This document shows, piece after piece, positions 49,583 to 60,308 of a DNA stretch of 64,000 nucleotides. The stretch covers positions 18,581,340-18,645,339 of the forward strand of contig CM012953.1 in assembly GCA_000181795.3 (NCBI GenBank). The letters are read 5' to 3'. The position numbers and the translations under genes are program-made. This stretch comes from Trichinella spiralis (taxonomy: Eukaryota > Nematoda > Enoplea > Trichinellida > Trichinellidae). The notes beneath the pieces are model-generated. The model worked only from the letters and a program-made list of their open reading frames with translations, did no database searches and had not been told where the DNA came from. Each line of letters opens with the position of its first letter. Position 1 is the stretch's first letter.

Positions 49583-49790
49583 ATTAAAATCGCCTTTACC
49601 AACCAACATATGTGATGTGATGGGAAACGCGAACAATGTTTGACAAAGGCATATGCGTAAAATTTAGTGAAATTGTGAGCTAACACGTAACGTCAGCATT
49701 AGCGCCATTTGTAACCGGGAAATTGGTAGTGTTGCCACAACATTCTAGATTTTTCAAACAGGATTATTCAGTATTTGGCCATTCCCCGGG
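49583..49790 (+). repeat. Direct repeat, copy 1, within E1
   Basis: About 200 bases (AAACGCGAACAATGTTTGAC ... CCGGGAAATTGG...GTTGCCACAACATTC) repeated at 50395-50595 with few differences. Confidence 0.85.
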
Positions 49791-49831
49791 GAGGTAACCT
49801 TCCATTCTGGATAATTTCCACCGGGAAATAA

Positions 49832-49841
49832 NNNNNNNNNN
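49832..49841. other. Assembly gap (10 N)
   Basis: A run of ten N, probably a scaffold join of unknown true length. Confidence 0.99.
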
Positions 49842-50394
49842 AATTTTGGGGCGCACTGCTGGATCTTTCACTCGGCAGGGTACTATGACTTTTTCGGTTG
49901 GTACAGGAAGAAAGTAAGTGATCCATCAAACGGTGAATTTTCGATGGAACAGAGCTGACTGATGTGTTTCCTGTAACTCCTTTTGACTTTGTTTATTTAA
50001 AATTATTGGAATTTGCAAATGATGCCCTTTTATTTATACATTAAGATATTTTACTATTAACTACAGGGAATTTTTTTCTGTAAAATCGTATGCACTTGAC
50101 CTATGTCAACTGTATTTTATGTGATATGTGGAATCTTTATACTTGATTTTTCATACAAACAGCATTTTTAATCGACATGTATAAAAATACATATATGGAT
50201 GTTTCTTAATGAAATAAACTTTGTGAATATTAAAGTAAAATTATTGGATTGTAAATGAAATAGATTTAAATAGAACACTCATTGTAAAATCAAAAAATTA
50301 ATCAGATGCTAACAATTTAGTACCTTTCACTCCTTGGTTAAGCATGAAAGCTGCAACTGTCAACGATTCGATAATGGTGCATTTTTCCTTTGTA

Positions 50395-50595
50395 TTAAAT
50401 CGCCTTTACCAACACATGTGAAGAGACGAGAAACGCGAACAATGTTTGACAAAGGCATATGCGTGAAATAATGCGTAAAATTTAGTGAAATTGCGAGCTA
50501 ACACGTAACGTCAGCATTAGCGCCATTTGTAACCGGGAAATTGGAAGTGTTGCCACAACATTCCATATTTAAAAAAATTATTCAGTATTCTGACA
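50395..50595 (+). repeat. Direct repeat, copy 2, within E1
   Basis: Second copy of 49583-49790. An extra AATAATGCGTGAAAT-like segment is present near 50465. Confidence 0.85.
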
Positions 50596-50689
50596 TTACA
50601 ACCGGAAGTTAGTACCCAATCTTGATAAATTTCAACAGGAAATAAATGAATTTACAAACAGTCGGAGCAGATTTATATATCAGGAGGGA

Positions 50690-50931
50690 AATCAGTACTA
50701 GACCGTTACGTCACTATTAAAGTTTACTATTAAAGTTACGTAATCCTAAATGGAATATTTGAACCAACGAAATGAAAAAATATTGCAGCTAATCACAACT
50801 GAAGAGTTTGAATCAATTAGCAATTAGATAAAGAAAACCAATACGACGACGAATTGAAGGTCCAATAAGAAAGCGCGTTGAACGACCAGTAAGAAAAGGC
50901 GGTGAATATTTGTCCCTAAGCAGACCAAATC
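50690..50931 (-). repeat. MULE terminal inverted repeat, right end of E1
   Basis: Inverse copy, diverged from the 48666 end but close to the inverse of 56017 onward (shared GATTTGGnCTnCTTnGGGAC start). Confidence 0.8.
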
Positions 50932-51105
50932 TTGTACTTGTAAAGGAACCCAGTACGACATGGACAAAATGGCCCATCGGAAAAATTACAGCAGTTCACC
51001 CGAGTGAGGACGGTGTCAGCAGAACTGCAACGGTGAAGACCAGACAAGGAACAGTAACCCAATCTGCAAGATCACTCCGCCTGGTGGAACCATCCGGTGA
51101 CGCAT
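50932..51105 (+). mobile_element. BEL/Pao integrase C-terminal tail, probably of BEL-4
   Basis: Encodes LVLVKEPSTTWTKWPIGKIT and the following GVSRTATVKTRQGTV, SARSLRLVEP and a stop. This is the same C-terminal block as VLVAEQNLPRSQWALGRIT in BEL-2. It begins exactly where the MULE end stops. Fossil piece. Confidence 0.8.
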
Positions 51106-51580
51106 AAAATCCTATTCACCCTTCTTGGGGGTGGGAGGTGTTGAGAAATCTTTTCTCAATACCTACTCATCACTATCTAAAAATCCCCGTGGTAACGAAG
51201 CATTGCTCCTGGTACGAAAACAACAGTTGCGCAACGCCAGTTGCATCCCTTGTTTTTCTTGATGGAAAACAATGGAATGGCAATTAAATTATCAAAAGGT
51301 CAGCGTCCTGTAACATATCTGCCACAACTCTGGTGGTCAGTTGCTGAAAAAGCGTCAAACTGAAATGTGGCTGGCAGCGCACCTGTTCAGATTCCGGCTA
51401 AGCTGCACTGTCTAAGGGATTGCGTATCCAAGCGGATTTTCTGATTCCGTCACGAGGACGAATAAGCCGCGAATAACTACAGTCAGTATTGGAACCTGAT
51501 TGTTAGTTATTAAAAGTGTAGAGATTTTTTTTTCTTTTTGCTACAATGCCAAAACGCCTGTTCAATCCAACTGTGTTCGG
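51106..51580. other. Region downstream of the BEL-4 tail, possible LTR
   Basis: A G-rich run (TTGGGGGTGGGAGG) then TGTTGAGAAATC near 51139 resembles purine tract plus LTR start for BEL-4. No partner LTR in the window confirms it. Confidence 0.35.
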
Positions 51581-52280
51581 AACAGTTGAATGTCACTAAC
51601 AGATCACTGGCCCTCTCTCAGGCTTATCAGCGTTAATTAAGTTCGGGAACAACAACACACGGAAACTAAGATTTATTCGGGAAGAATCGCACAACACACA
51701 CACAAACACAAGGTCACGTTTTTCGCTCGCGTTCACACTCGCTGATTACTCGCAGATTACGTCACCACCACAACAACACCGGTTACGGTAGCAGATTGGG
51801 ATCTTCAGGCTCAAACCGAGGGAGTTTTCAACAACGCCAATAGCCTACCCGAGGGAGCGGCTCGTTACACAATAAAACATAGAAATTTTCTTTAAATCAT
51901 ATTCCAAATACTAATCACAAGAAGCACAAATGGTGTAAGGAGAGTAGAAAAAAAGTAAAGATTTAAAAGGAAAAACAGCTTGCTCAGAACCACCTTTGTT
52001 TTAGCCTGAACATCCGCATCCGCTACCGTAATCAGCGCTGACGTAATAGTCACGTACGAAGGCGAGTGTGAATGCGTGTGAAAATCTGATCTTGTGTGTG
52101 TGCTGTGTTGGCGTGTGATTGTTTTGTGCGATTCCTCCGAATAAAGCTTAGTTTCCGTGTGCCGTTGTTCCCGAACTGTCGCTAGCGCTCCTAAGTCTGA
52201 GAAGATCCAATGACTCAGTTAGCGAAACTCAACTGATGCGTACAGCTGAATTGAACACAGTGTAACGATCATTGCTGTAC
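51580..52280. repeat. Two LTR-like sequences in inverted orientation
   Basis: 51590-51850 and the inverse of 51990-52270 share TTCGGGAACAAC, CACACGGAAACTAAG, TTTATTCGG and CGCACAA in the same order. Each therefore carries AATAAA on opposite strands, as LTR fragments would. They face each other across about 140 bases. They differ enough to be separate old insertions of one family. Confidence 0.65.
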
Positions 52281-52299
52281 GGCGTGTCGTTCGGTCATT

Positions 52300-55200
52300 G
52301 ACCCCATGGCCCGCCGATCGCTGATGGTCCTTTGGGGCAGCGGATCAAAGCCGCCGCGCAACAAGCCGCTGATTTATAGAAGGGCCGCAAGCCGGGGGAC
52401 TGTCAGCAAGACAGTGGAGCGGGTCCTGCGATGCAGGTCCACTGATGCGAGTGATTCGCGTGCGCTGATAGGGCGGTCTTCAAGTGTCCATGGAACCTTT
52501 CTACCATTCCGTTGGTCTGTGGGTGATATGCCGACGCCGGTGCCAACTTGATACTGAGCGCAGTGGTGAGTTCTCGCCACAGAGCGCTCTGGAACTGCCG
52601 GCCTTGGTCGGTGGTGACGATGCTCGGGATTCCAAATCTCACTACCCACGTTGACAGGAACGCCCGACATACGGTATCAGCGGACGTGTTGGTTAAGGGC
52701 ACTACCTCCGGCCAACGGGTGAAGCAATCTATTACCGTAAGCAGGTGGAAAATCCGCGCGACGGTGGTAGTGGGCCGACGATGTCCACATGGACGTGATC
52801 GAAACGTCTATCCGGCACGGTGAAAATTTCGAGCAGAGTTTTCGTATGCCGGTGCACTTTCGTGCGTTGGCAGGTCAGACAGCTTCGTGTCCAACGCGTG
52901 ACGTCTTTGTTCATTCCTGGCCATACGTAACTCTGTTTCACCAGTTGTCGCCAGCCGCGGATGCTGGGATGGGACAGACCGTGCAGTGTGGTGAAGACTT
53001 TGCGGGGTAAAGGCTGCGGCACGTAGGGACGAGTCTTGCTTTGTGCGGTGTCGCACCACAGGACTATGTCGGGACCTTCCAGCTTGACTCAGCGCAATCG
53101 CAACGAACTGTAACGTCTGACAGCCGGCAACTCGGGATCGGCTTGTTGAGCGTCGGCGAGCTGTCTCAGGTTGGCCGAATCTAAAACGACAGAAAGCGAA
53201 CCTACCGATGATCTGGACAACAAGTCGGCAACGGTATTCTGTGTTCCCTTAATGTGGCGCACGTCGCTAGTAAAGGATGTTATGTAGTCTAGCTGGCGCA
53301 CTTCACGCGGATTGTGACTGCCAGTGCCACGTTGCACTGCTTGCACAATCGCTTTGTGGTCAGTCAAGACCGTGAACTGCCGCCCTTCTAGCCAGTGTCG
53401 GAAATGACGAATGGCGAGGTATATGGCGAGCAATTCCCGTCCGAATGCGCTGTATCTCATTTCGCGCGGTTGGAAATGACGTGAGAAGAACGCGAGGAGG
53501 GACCAACGCCCTTTGTGTCGTTGTTGCAGTGCCGCACCGGCTGCGTGGTCGGACGCATCGACCACCAGTGACAAAGCTGCGCCTTCTTGGGGGTGGCTCA
53601 ATAGCGTCGCGTTAGCCAGTGCTTCTTTCACCTCGTCAAAAGCATTAACCGCATCCTCCGACAGTTTAAGTTTATTGTGTGAATTATGTAAAGATGTCAA
53701 CTTTTCTAGCGGTGCCAGCAACGTGGCAGCTCGCGGTATGAAACGGCGATAGAAATTCACACAACCGAGGAATTGGCGGAGTTCGTGCATGGTCGTCGGC
53801 TGACGGAATCTGCGTATCGCTTCGACTTTTTCTGCCAACGGTTTGATGCCTTGGCTGCAGACCTTGAACCCGAGGAACTCAAGGTCCGGCGCGAAGAAAA
53901 CGCATTTTGCCGGGTTCAGCTTGACGCCGTACTTTTCAAACCAGTGAAAAAGAGTAGCGAGGTGTTTTTCGTGTTCTTCCTTGCTGCGGCTTGCTACTAG
54001 CACGTCGTCCAAGTAGACGAAGCAGAATCGCAACCCTCTAATCACTTCGTCCATAAAACGCTGGAATGTTTGAGCAGCATTTCACAAACCGAAAGGCATC
54101 CTCACGTATTCAAAAAGGCCGAAAGGTGTCGTTATGGCCGTCTTCAGAATATCTTCTTCCGCCACCGGGATCTGTTGATAGGCGCGGATCAGGTCAACTT
54201 TGGAGAAGATCGTCCGGCCGCCCAACTGCGTGACGAAGTCGTTGATGTTGGGGATCGGGTATCTGTCGGGCTTCGTCACGTTGTTGAGGCGTCGATAATC
54301 TCCACATGGGCGCCAGGTGTTTGGTTGTTTCTTTGGAACCATGTGGAGCGGTGACGCCCAGCTGCTGCTAGATGGTCGTATGATGCTGAGATCCAGCAGG
54401 ATGTCGAATTCCTTTCTCGCAAGTTCCAGCCGGTCAGGCGGCAACCGTTGTGGTCTTGCGAAAACTGGTGGTCCGTGCGTGAGGATGTGGTGCTGAATCG
54501 AGTGGGTGGCCAGCTTACTCGTTCTGAATTTTAAGGTTATGATCTGATCCGTGTCGTAAACAACTGACGTATTTTGTATTGCTGGTCTTGACGAGTCCGT
54601 TCGAGAAGGTCCATGACGTCATGTCTGTTAGGCGCTGATGCTTCAGGTCGACGAGTAGGTTAAAGTGCCGAAGGAAGTCTGCACTGAGGATGGGCTGTGC
54701 GATTCGTGCGACGACGAATTTCCATCTCATCGGGCGCGTAAAACCGAGGTCCACTGTCAACTCGCGACTACCGACGACATCGATACGAGTGCTGTTGGCA
54801 GCTGTTAGCTGTGGAATGTCCGCGGCGTGGAGTTGACTGCGTAGAGTGGTATTATATGGCACTACGCTCACTTCGGAACCAGTGTCCACAAGGAAACGCA
54901 TTCCGTAGCTCCTCTCCTGCACGAAGAAAAGGCAGCGCACCCGTTTGCCTGAGGACCCTACTGCCATGAGGTCCCTGGCCGTCCGTTTCCCTGGTACCGG
55001 CAAGGAGAACGGCATTTGCGGGCGCGTGTCCTGAATTTCCGATGGAAGAAGCATACTGGTGATGTATGCCGTCTCGCGCGGCTCGAACTCCGGTGTTTAC
55101 GACTGGGCGTCCGGGGGGCGTCGTCTGGACGTCTGTTTAAGGATCGGAACCGCTCTTCAAGGTCTTCAATCCGTTCCTCTAGCGTCGGAGCCCTGTTGCT

Positions 55201-55914
55201 GTTCTCTTTTTTGACAGTGCAAATTGAACCAGAGCCATTATTACTGAGGGCTATGAGTTCGTCTGCTTTATTTGCCATTTCTTCTATGTTCGCGTACGTG
55301 TTTGCTCTAAGTATCATTTGAATATTTAGCGGGAGTCGTTGTAGGAAAAGTTTTTTGAAGAAACAGGTGTTTGGATCTAAATCCTTGCCGCAATTTCAGC
55401 GCATTTCTCGCAGAAGTTGAGAAGATTTTGTATCTCCTGCGAGGGCTGAATTCATAAGCGCATTAAAACGATTGTCGTCTGATTCACCGTAACGTTCGAG
55501 AAGGCGGCGTTTCAACGTTTCATATGGGGGATCTCCAGCCGGTTCTAACAAATCGTTTACGTCAGGGCCAACTGAGTCCGGTAATGACGCAATGACGTAG
55601 TAATATTTTATCACCGATGCTGAAACATGCTGTAGCGCAAACTGAGCTTCCGCTTGCGCGAACCATAGACGCGGACTATGTGGCCAAAAAGGCAGTAATT
55701 TGACTGAAATGGCAACGGTTTCTATGTCAAGGTTGTCTTGTTTAACGGACATACGGGTCACCAATTGTTGCGTACAACGTTTACTCGATCGGACACAAAA
55801 CACACACATGCTAGCTAACTATATGTATATAGCAACAACCATACTGTTCTTGTGGGTAAATAATGAGTAGGTATTAATCTAGCATTAAGTACAGTATGAA
55901 CGGTTCCCCTACAA
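52300..55914 (-). mobile_element. Ty3/gypsy fossil, CsRn1-like, minus strand
   Basis: From right to left: probable short LTR (about 55764-55914), primer site, gag (55396-55800; LLPFWPHSPRLWFAQAEAQF), gag end and protease (54515-55317; FLVDTGSEVSVVP), reverse transcriptase (53900-54444; [24 protein letters not shown]), RNase H (53089-53700; VVDASDHAAGAAL, FTVLTDHKAI) and integrase (52403-53022; HVDIVGPLPPSRG, TTDQGRQFQSALW). The gag type and primer site fit the CsRn1 group. Broken, several breaks, 3' LTR not identified; moderately old. Confidence 0.88.
55755..55763 (-). promoter_or_regulatory. Primer binding site, tRNA-Trp type
   Basis: The minus strand reads TGGTGACCC directly before gag, followed by GTATG. 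The nine bases complement the 3' end of metazoan tRNA-Trp (…GGGTCACCA), the primer known for CsRn1-like elements. Confidence 0.6.
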
Positions 55915-56007
55915 CGTCATAACTATGCAATCAGAAGCTATCCAATGAAAACACGACGTTTTGCCATCCAATAGGAATGCAGCCCCAAATACTTTACTGA
56001 GAAAGAC

Positions 56008-56016
56008 TATCCTGAC
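56008..56016 (+). repeat. E2 target site duplication, left copy
   Basis: TATCCTGAC, identical to 60300-60308. Confidence 0.85.
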
Positions 56017-56999
56017 GATTTGGCCTACTTGGGGACAAATTTTCACCGCCTTTTCTTACTGTTCGTTCAACGCGCTACCATATTGGTCCTTCAATTCGTC
56101 GTCTTATTGGTTTTCCTTATCTAATCGCTCTTTGATTCAAACTCTTCAGTTGTGATTAGCTGCAATATTTTCCATTCTATTGGTTTAAATATTTTCATTT
56201 ACGATTACGTAACTTTAATAGTAGTGACGTAACATTAGTAGTGAGAAAAATTTTTATTATTCAAAAATTACCTTGAGTTTGCTTTTATCAAAATTTATTA
56301 AGTTTCATCATTAATTGAAATTTCGTTTTTTAAATAATTTATTTAATTATTATTTGTTATTGTTTGTGGTGAACTTTATACTTTTTAATGATCAGCATTT
56401 TTAAAAAAGAATTTTTATCATTTCTCGATATTTCATTGTAACACAATGACGTTATATCAAATGCGATAGAAATAATTCAGAAAAAGCAACACAAAAAATA
56501 ATTTAAATAGTGATCTTTAATTTTCACCAGTTAGCAGCAGCAACAACAGTAAAGAACAGCCAACAACAACAATAATAAACAACACCAGTGAACGACATTA
56601 ACAAAGTGGTATCAGGGTGATTTCAAAATTACAAATTATTGTTTGTGGATAAAGACTGACCCTAAGGACAGTCGCTTTGTTTATTAGTGCTTGAAAAATA
56701 AACTCTTATTTGCCAACATCTTTACCCGTACATAGCAACAGACTACTGGCACCAGCTTACTCGCCACAATAGCATGGATGGTAAAATGTTATTGATATCA
56801 TTGAGGTACAACCTTGAATGTACCATCCAATGCCCAGGTTCGCCTGGTTGCCATCAGTCTAATGTTAGAACCCGTAGCCAATACCAATATATGCCTCGAT
56901 GCACTCTGCCACAGCAAAAAATCTTCACCGGCCATTGTTGTTCTGAATGCGTCAGTGATTTGCGGGGCCTGACGATGTTCACGCAGTTTTAGGTACTGC

Positions 57000-57260
57000 T
57001 TTGACCGGTGGACTTCACCCGCTTAAAAAGCAGAAAATGGCCAGATGTAGATGGCACGGCGGACGCGGCGGAAACTTCTTTATCGTAAATGGCGAGGATG
57101 GGTTTTGTTTCTTCCGCGCTTCATTTTTTCAAAACCGCCTCTTTTTCCATTTTGTATGCTAAGTGCTCATCCACTGGGCAGCTTTCGATGTGATCCTTTT
57201 GCGTGATCACATATTTCACATCCAGGTTTGTCCATATGACACCCTTGCAGCCTTCTTTTC
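57000..57260 (-). pseudogene. FLYWCH/MULE transposase N-terminal fragment, minus copy
   Basis: The minus strand reads GCKGVIWTNLDVKYVI, then a D-H-I-E-S-C-P-V-D-E-H-L-A-Y-K-M-E-K stretch and AEETKP, colinear with the plus copy at 58862-59096 (CQVDEHLAYKMEKKALLKK). An in-frame stop after LKK and the absence of downstream domains make it a relic. Confidence 0.7.
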
Positions 57261-58639
57261 CTTGTACCAAAATTATCTAACCCTTAATAACGAAGGACAC
57301 ACACTGTACATTTAGCGCATACTTTTGAGCAAACCCTATGTTTTTTTTGTTTATTGGTGTATCTCAATTTGTATATGTCTTTTCTTGAGAAACAAGAGAC
57401 GTACTTCCGCCACGATTTGGTACAAGACGCAGCTCAGAAATATCAGCCATTCTGAAAATGATGAACAGAGCAGAAAAAGATTAAAATAACTCTCGAACGC
57501 AAAACAGAACTCAAACGCAAGACCAAACAAAAATGAATTTGACGGTTTTTAATTCCATTTTACATCACTATTGCAAAAGGAAGTTAACGCTTAACGCAGC
57601 AGTAAGGGAAACTAGAATTAGCAGTCTTGAATTTTCTCAGCTTTTGCACTATTCCGGTTTATTTGTCTAGCTCAGTCAGTTATGTCTAGTTTTATGCCCA
57701 ATAGGAATTTGCTTCCTGATTCTGATTTATATCTCGTTTCTTCTAGCATTTCTAATACTGTTATTGACATTTATGAATAATACAGCCTGTTTCCAGTTCA
57801 GAATTTCAGCAAGCAAGAAATTTCAGATTTACCATGGTATCTGATATTTGATTCATCAGTTTCTTGTGATGAGTCATTACAACAAGCAAGCAAATACTGT
57901 TGAACAGAATGTGCGCACTAATAGTTGTTTCGCTAATCAGCTAATAATTGTCGAACGCAAAACACAGAACTCAAACGCAAGACCAAACAAAAATGAATTG
58001 CACAGTTTTGAATTCTATTTTTAATAACTGTTGCAACAATTAGTTTTCATTTCTCATTTTATCTACAAATGAAGATCAAGTTGTGATATTCCTTGTAGCA
58101 CTAATCCCTTTTGTTGATTCTGATAGAATAAAATTAATCATATACAAATGGCGCACAAATGCTAACATCAAAGAACGCGATGTCCACTGCAGAGTAAATT
58201 TGAAGCAGCTTTTACTGCTTTTCTGCTTGGTGCTGTTCATCGCTACTATTTAAACAAGTTTATCAGATAAATAACGTTTTAGTTATCAGTTATATTACAT
58301 TTATGTATAAGATGCTTTTCTGTTTGTCAGAAATTGTTCCGATGAGTAGCTAAAGACGATTTTAAAACAATGGGAAAGTCAACAAGTGACAAATTGTTCA
58401 CAGCTGCAGTTTGAGTTAGAACTAGGACAGGCAACTGCTAATTTGTTAGCATCGAAATACTTTTCTGATGCTGCTTTGCCGTTCTCTGAAAATGCTTCTC
58501 GTTTGCATAAGAATTTTATCTTTAATCTTTCCAATGTTTCTTTCGTTCCTGATCACCATAGTTATTGATTTTCTAGTTATGTTATAATGTCAATACTAGG
58601 ATTGGTACAGTGCTTTGCTTTCCCGAGTTATCTGAATTA

Positions 58640-59096
58640 TTTTCTGTTCTGTTTCTTGCTATGGCTGATGTCCCTGAGCTACATCTTCTACCGAATCGTG
58701 GTGGCAGTATGGCCCTTGTTTTTGAAGGAAGGGCATGCAAATTGAAGCACACGGGCAAACAGAAGAAATGTTGGAGGTGTTCAAAGATATGCGTTGAATG
58801 TACAGCATGTGTTCCTTGTTATTAACAATTACCTTATTTTGGTATAGGATAAAAAACGCTGAAAGAGTGCAATGTGGATAGATTTAGAAGTTACGGCCGT
58901 GATCGATCGAAAAGATCAGGTTGAAACCTGCCAGGTAGACGAGCACCTCGCATATAAAATGGAGAAGAAGGCACTTCTAAAAAAACAAAGTGCTGAAGAA
59001 ACGAAGCCCATCTCCGCAATATATGACGAAGAAGCCTTTGCCGCGTCCGCTGAGCCGTCTACATTCGGACAGTTTCCGGTTTTCAAGCGGGTGTGA
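58640..59096 (+). pseudogene. FLYWCH zinc finger and linker of a MULE transposase, plus copy
   Basis: MADVPELHLLPNRGGSMALV begins a FLYWCH-like finger (LVFEGRACKLKHTGKQKKCW, RCSKICVEC). A frameshift or stop at about 58825 separates it from the next stretch at 58872-59096, which encodes ECN-like HVE linker residues (QVETCQVDEHLAYKMEKKAL, AEETKPISAIYDEE). FLYWCH domains precede the DDE core in many nematode and insect MULE proteins. No host function suggested. Confidence 0.72.
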
Positions 59097-59209
59097 GCCG
59101 CAATGTACAAACACCGAGCAAAGCGCTTCCCCAGACTTCCTGAACACCGGCATTCCTGAAACGTATTCCAATTCCTGAACGCCTGCTTGAAGCAGGCACT
59201 ACGGGTAAT

Positions 59210-59590
59210 TTGTTATCCTTATTTCAATATTTTCCGCAGGAGTGGATGACTGATGAAAGACTGCCGCTTTGGAATGTACATAATGTAAATGTTAGGATGA
59301 ATAACTACTTGGAAGGTTGGCATAATCGGCTCAACAGAAAAGCGAGTAAAGGTTATAACGGCTTTTATGAACTGCTCCAGCTCCTAATAGCGGAACAGGT
59401 TGTTATGGACACCCTGATTCAACAAGTGCTATCAGGAAACGTGACCGTTGGTGACTTAAGACAGGTAAACAGGGTTTATGCTCAAAAGCAACGACACGTT
59501 GCACAATATACGGGTGAATACACAAACGGTAGACATACGCTGGAGCAGATCCTAGAAGATTTTATGTATATAACGCCGCAGCTGATTTAG
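59210..59590 (+). pseudogene. MULE transposase C-terminal fragment
   Basis: 126 codons with LPLWNVHNVNVRMNNYLEGW and HNRLNRKASKGYNGFYELLQ, the conserved N-N-x-x-E-G-W-H block after the catalytic core in FLYWCH/MULE transposases. The DDE core expected between 59096 and 59210 is lacking, so a large internal deletion has occurred. Ends at a stop after ITPQLI. Confidence 0.8.
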
Positions 59591-59619
59591 TGCCGCCTTC
59601 CAAGTAGTGGTTAGCATTA

Positions 59620-59830
59620 TATTTTTATTCGATTTTGTTGTGTTGTATTGTACTATATTATATTTGTATTGTATTGTCTTATATTCATATTTTATTTCAT
59701 TGTATTGTATTTTATTTCACTGTATTGTATTATTCTTTTTCGTCGTTTCTACTTTGTTAATATTGTTCACTGTTATGTTGTTTACTGTTGTTGTTGTTGA
59801 CTGTTCTTTATTGTTGTTGTTGCTGCTCTT
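59620..59830 (+). repeat. Low-complexity TATTG/TTG-rich tract
   Basis: Irregular repeats of TGTATTGTAT and TTGTTGTTG between the transposase stop and the right inverted repeat. Confidence 0.85.
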
Positions 59831-60299
59831 GACTAGTGAAAAATCAAAATCACTATTTAACTTGTTTTTTGTTGTTTCTTTTAATTATTACTATCGCATT
59901 TGATATAACGTCACTCTGGTACAATAAAATATTGAATGATTAAAATTATTATTGAAAACGTTGATCACTAAAAAGTATAAACCTCACTAATAATATATTG
60001 GAAAAACAAAATTTCAATGAATGATAAAACTTATAAATCTTGATTGAAACAATTCCCAAATAAGAAATACTTTCATTATTAATGTTACGTAATTACTATT
60101 GAAGTTACGTAATCCTAAATGGAATATTTGAACCAATGAAATGAAGAACATTACAGCTAATTACAACTGAAGAGTTTGAATCAATTAGGAATTAGACAAG
60201 GAAAACCAATAAGACAGCGGTACGAAGGTCCAATAAAATAGCGAGTTCAACGACCAGTAAAATTGGACGGTGAAAATTTGTCCTGTAATCGACCATCCC
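59822..60299 (-). repeat. Long MULE terminal inverted repeat, right end of E2
   Basis: About 480 bp, the inverse of 48666-49165 with near identity in the outer part, and of 56017-56570 at lower identity. Confidence 0.85.
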
Positions 60300-60308
60300 T
60301 ATCCTGAC
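60300..60308 (+). repeat. E2 target site duplication, right copy
   Basis: TATCCTGAC directly after the CCATCCC end of the right inverted repeat. Confidence 0.85.

Larger units (their letters stand above)
48666..50931. mobile_element. MULE-derived non-coding block (E1) between BEL-4 parts
   Basis: Left end is a terminal inverted repeat of about 500 bp beginning GGGATGGTCGATTAC, almost identical to the inverse of the 60299 end. Right end (about 50690-50931) is the inverted repeat in the other orientation, ending ...GCAGACCAAATC, closest to the 56017 end. It holds no transposase, a GC-richer insert (49210-49440), a pair of direct repeats and an assembly gap. Flanking 9-mers (ATCAGTCTA and TTGTACTTG) do not match, so the block was rearranged after or during insertion. 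Confidence 0.7.
56017..60299. mobile_element. Composite FLYWCH/MULE transposon (E2) with 9-bp target duplication
   Basis: Long terminal inverted repeats (about 56017-56570 and 59822-60299) bound the element. TATCCTGAC at 56008-56016 and 60300-60308 flanks it exactly: a 9-bp duplication as made by Mutator-like transposases. Inside are two copies of the transposase start in opposite directions: minus at about 57000-57260 and plus at 58640-59096, the latter followed by the C-terminal part at 59210-59590. Noncoding arms such as 57490-57600 and 57950-58100 are also duplicated. Frames are broken and the central DDE core is absent, so it is not autonomous. The two ends belong to different TIR variants. 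Confidence 0.82.

Noticed and set aside
48657-50940. 9-bp target duplication for the E1 MULE block
   Set aside because: The flanking 9-mers differ, and the BEL-4 parts on either side are not contiguous.
52306-53010. Plus-strand frames of 70-90 codons
   Set aside because: Antisense to the gypsy integrase and RNase H parts.
59607-59903. 98-codon hydrophobic frame
   Set aside because: Encoded by a low-complexity TATTG/TTG repeat tract.
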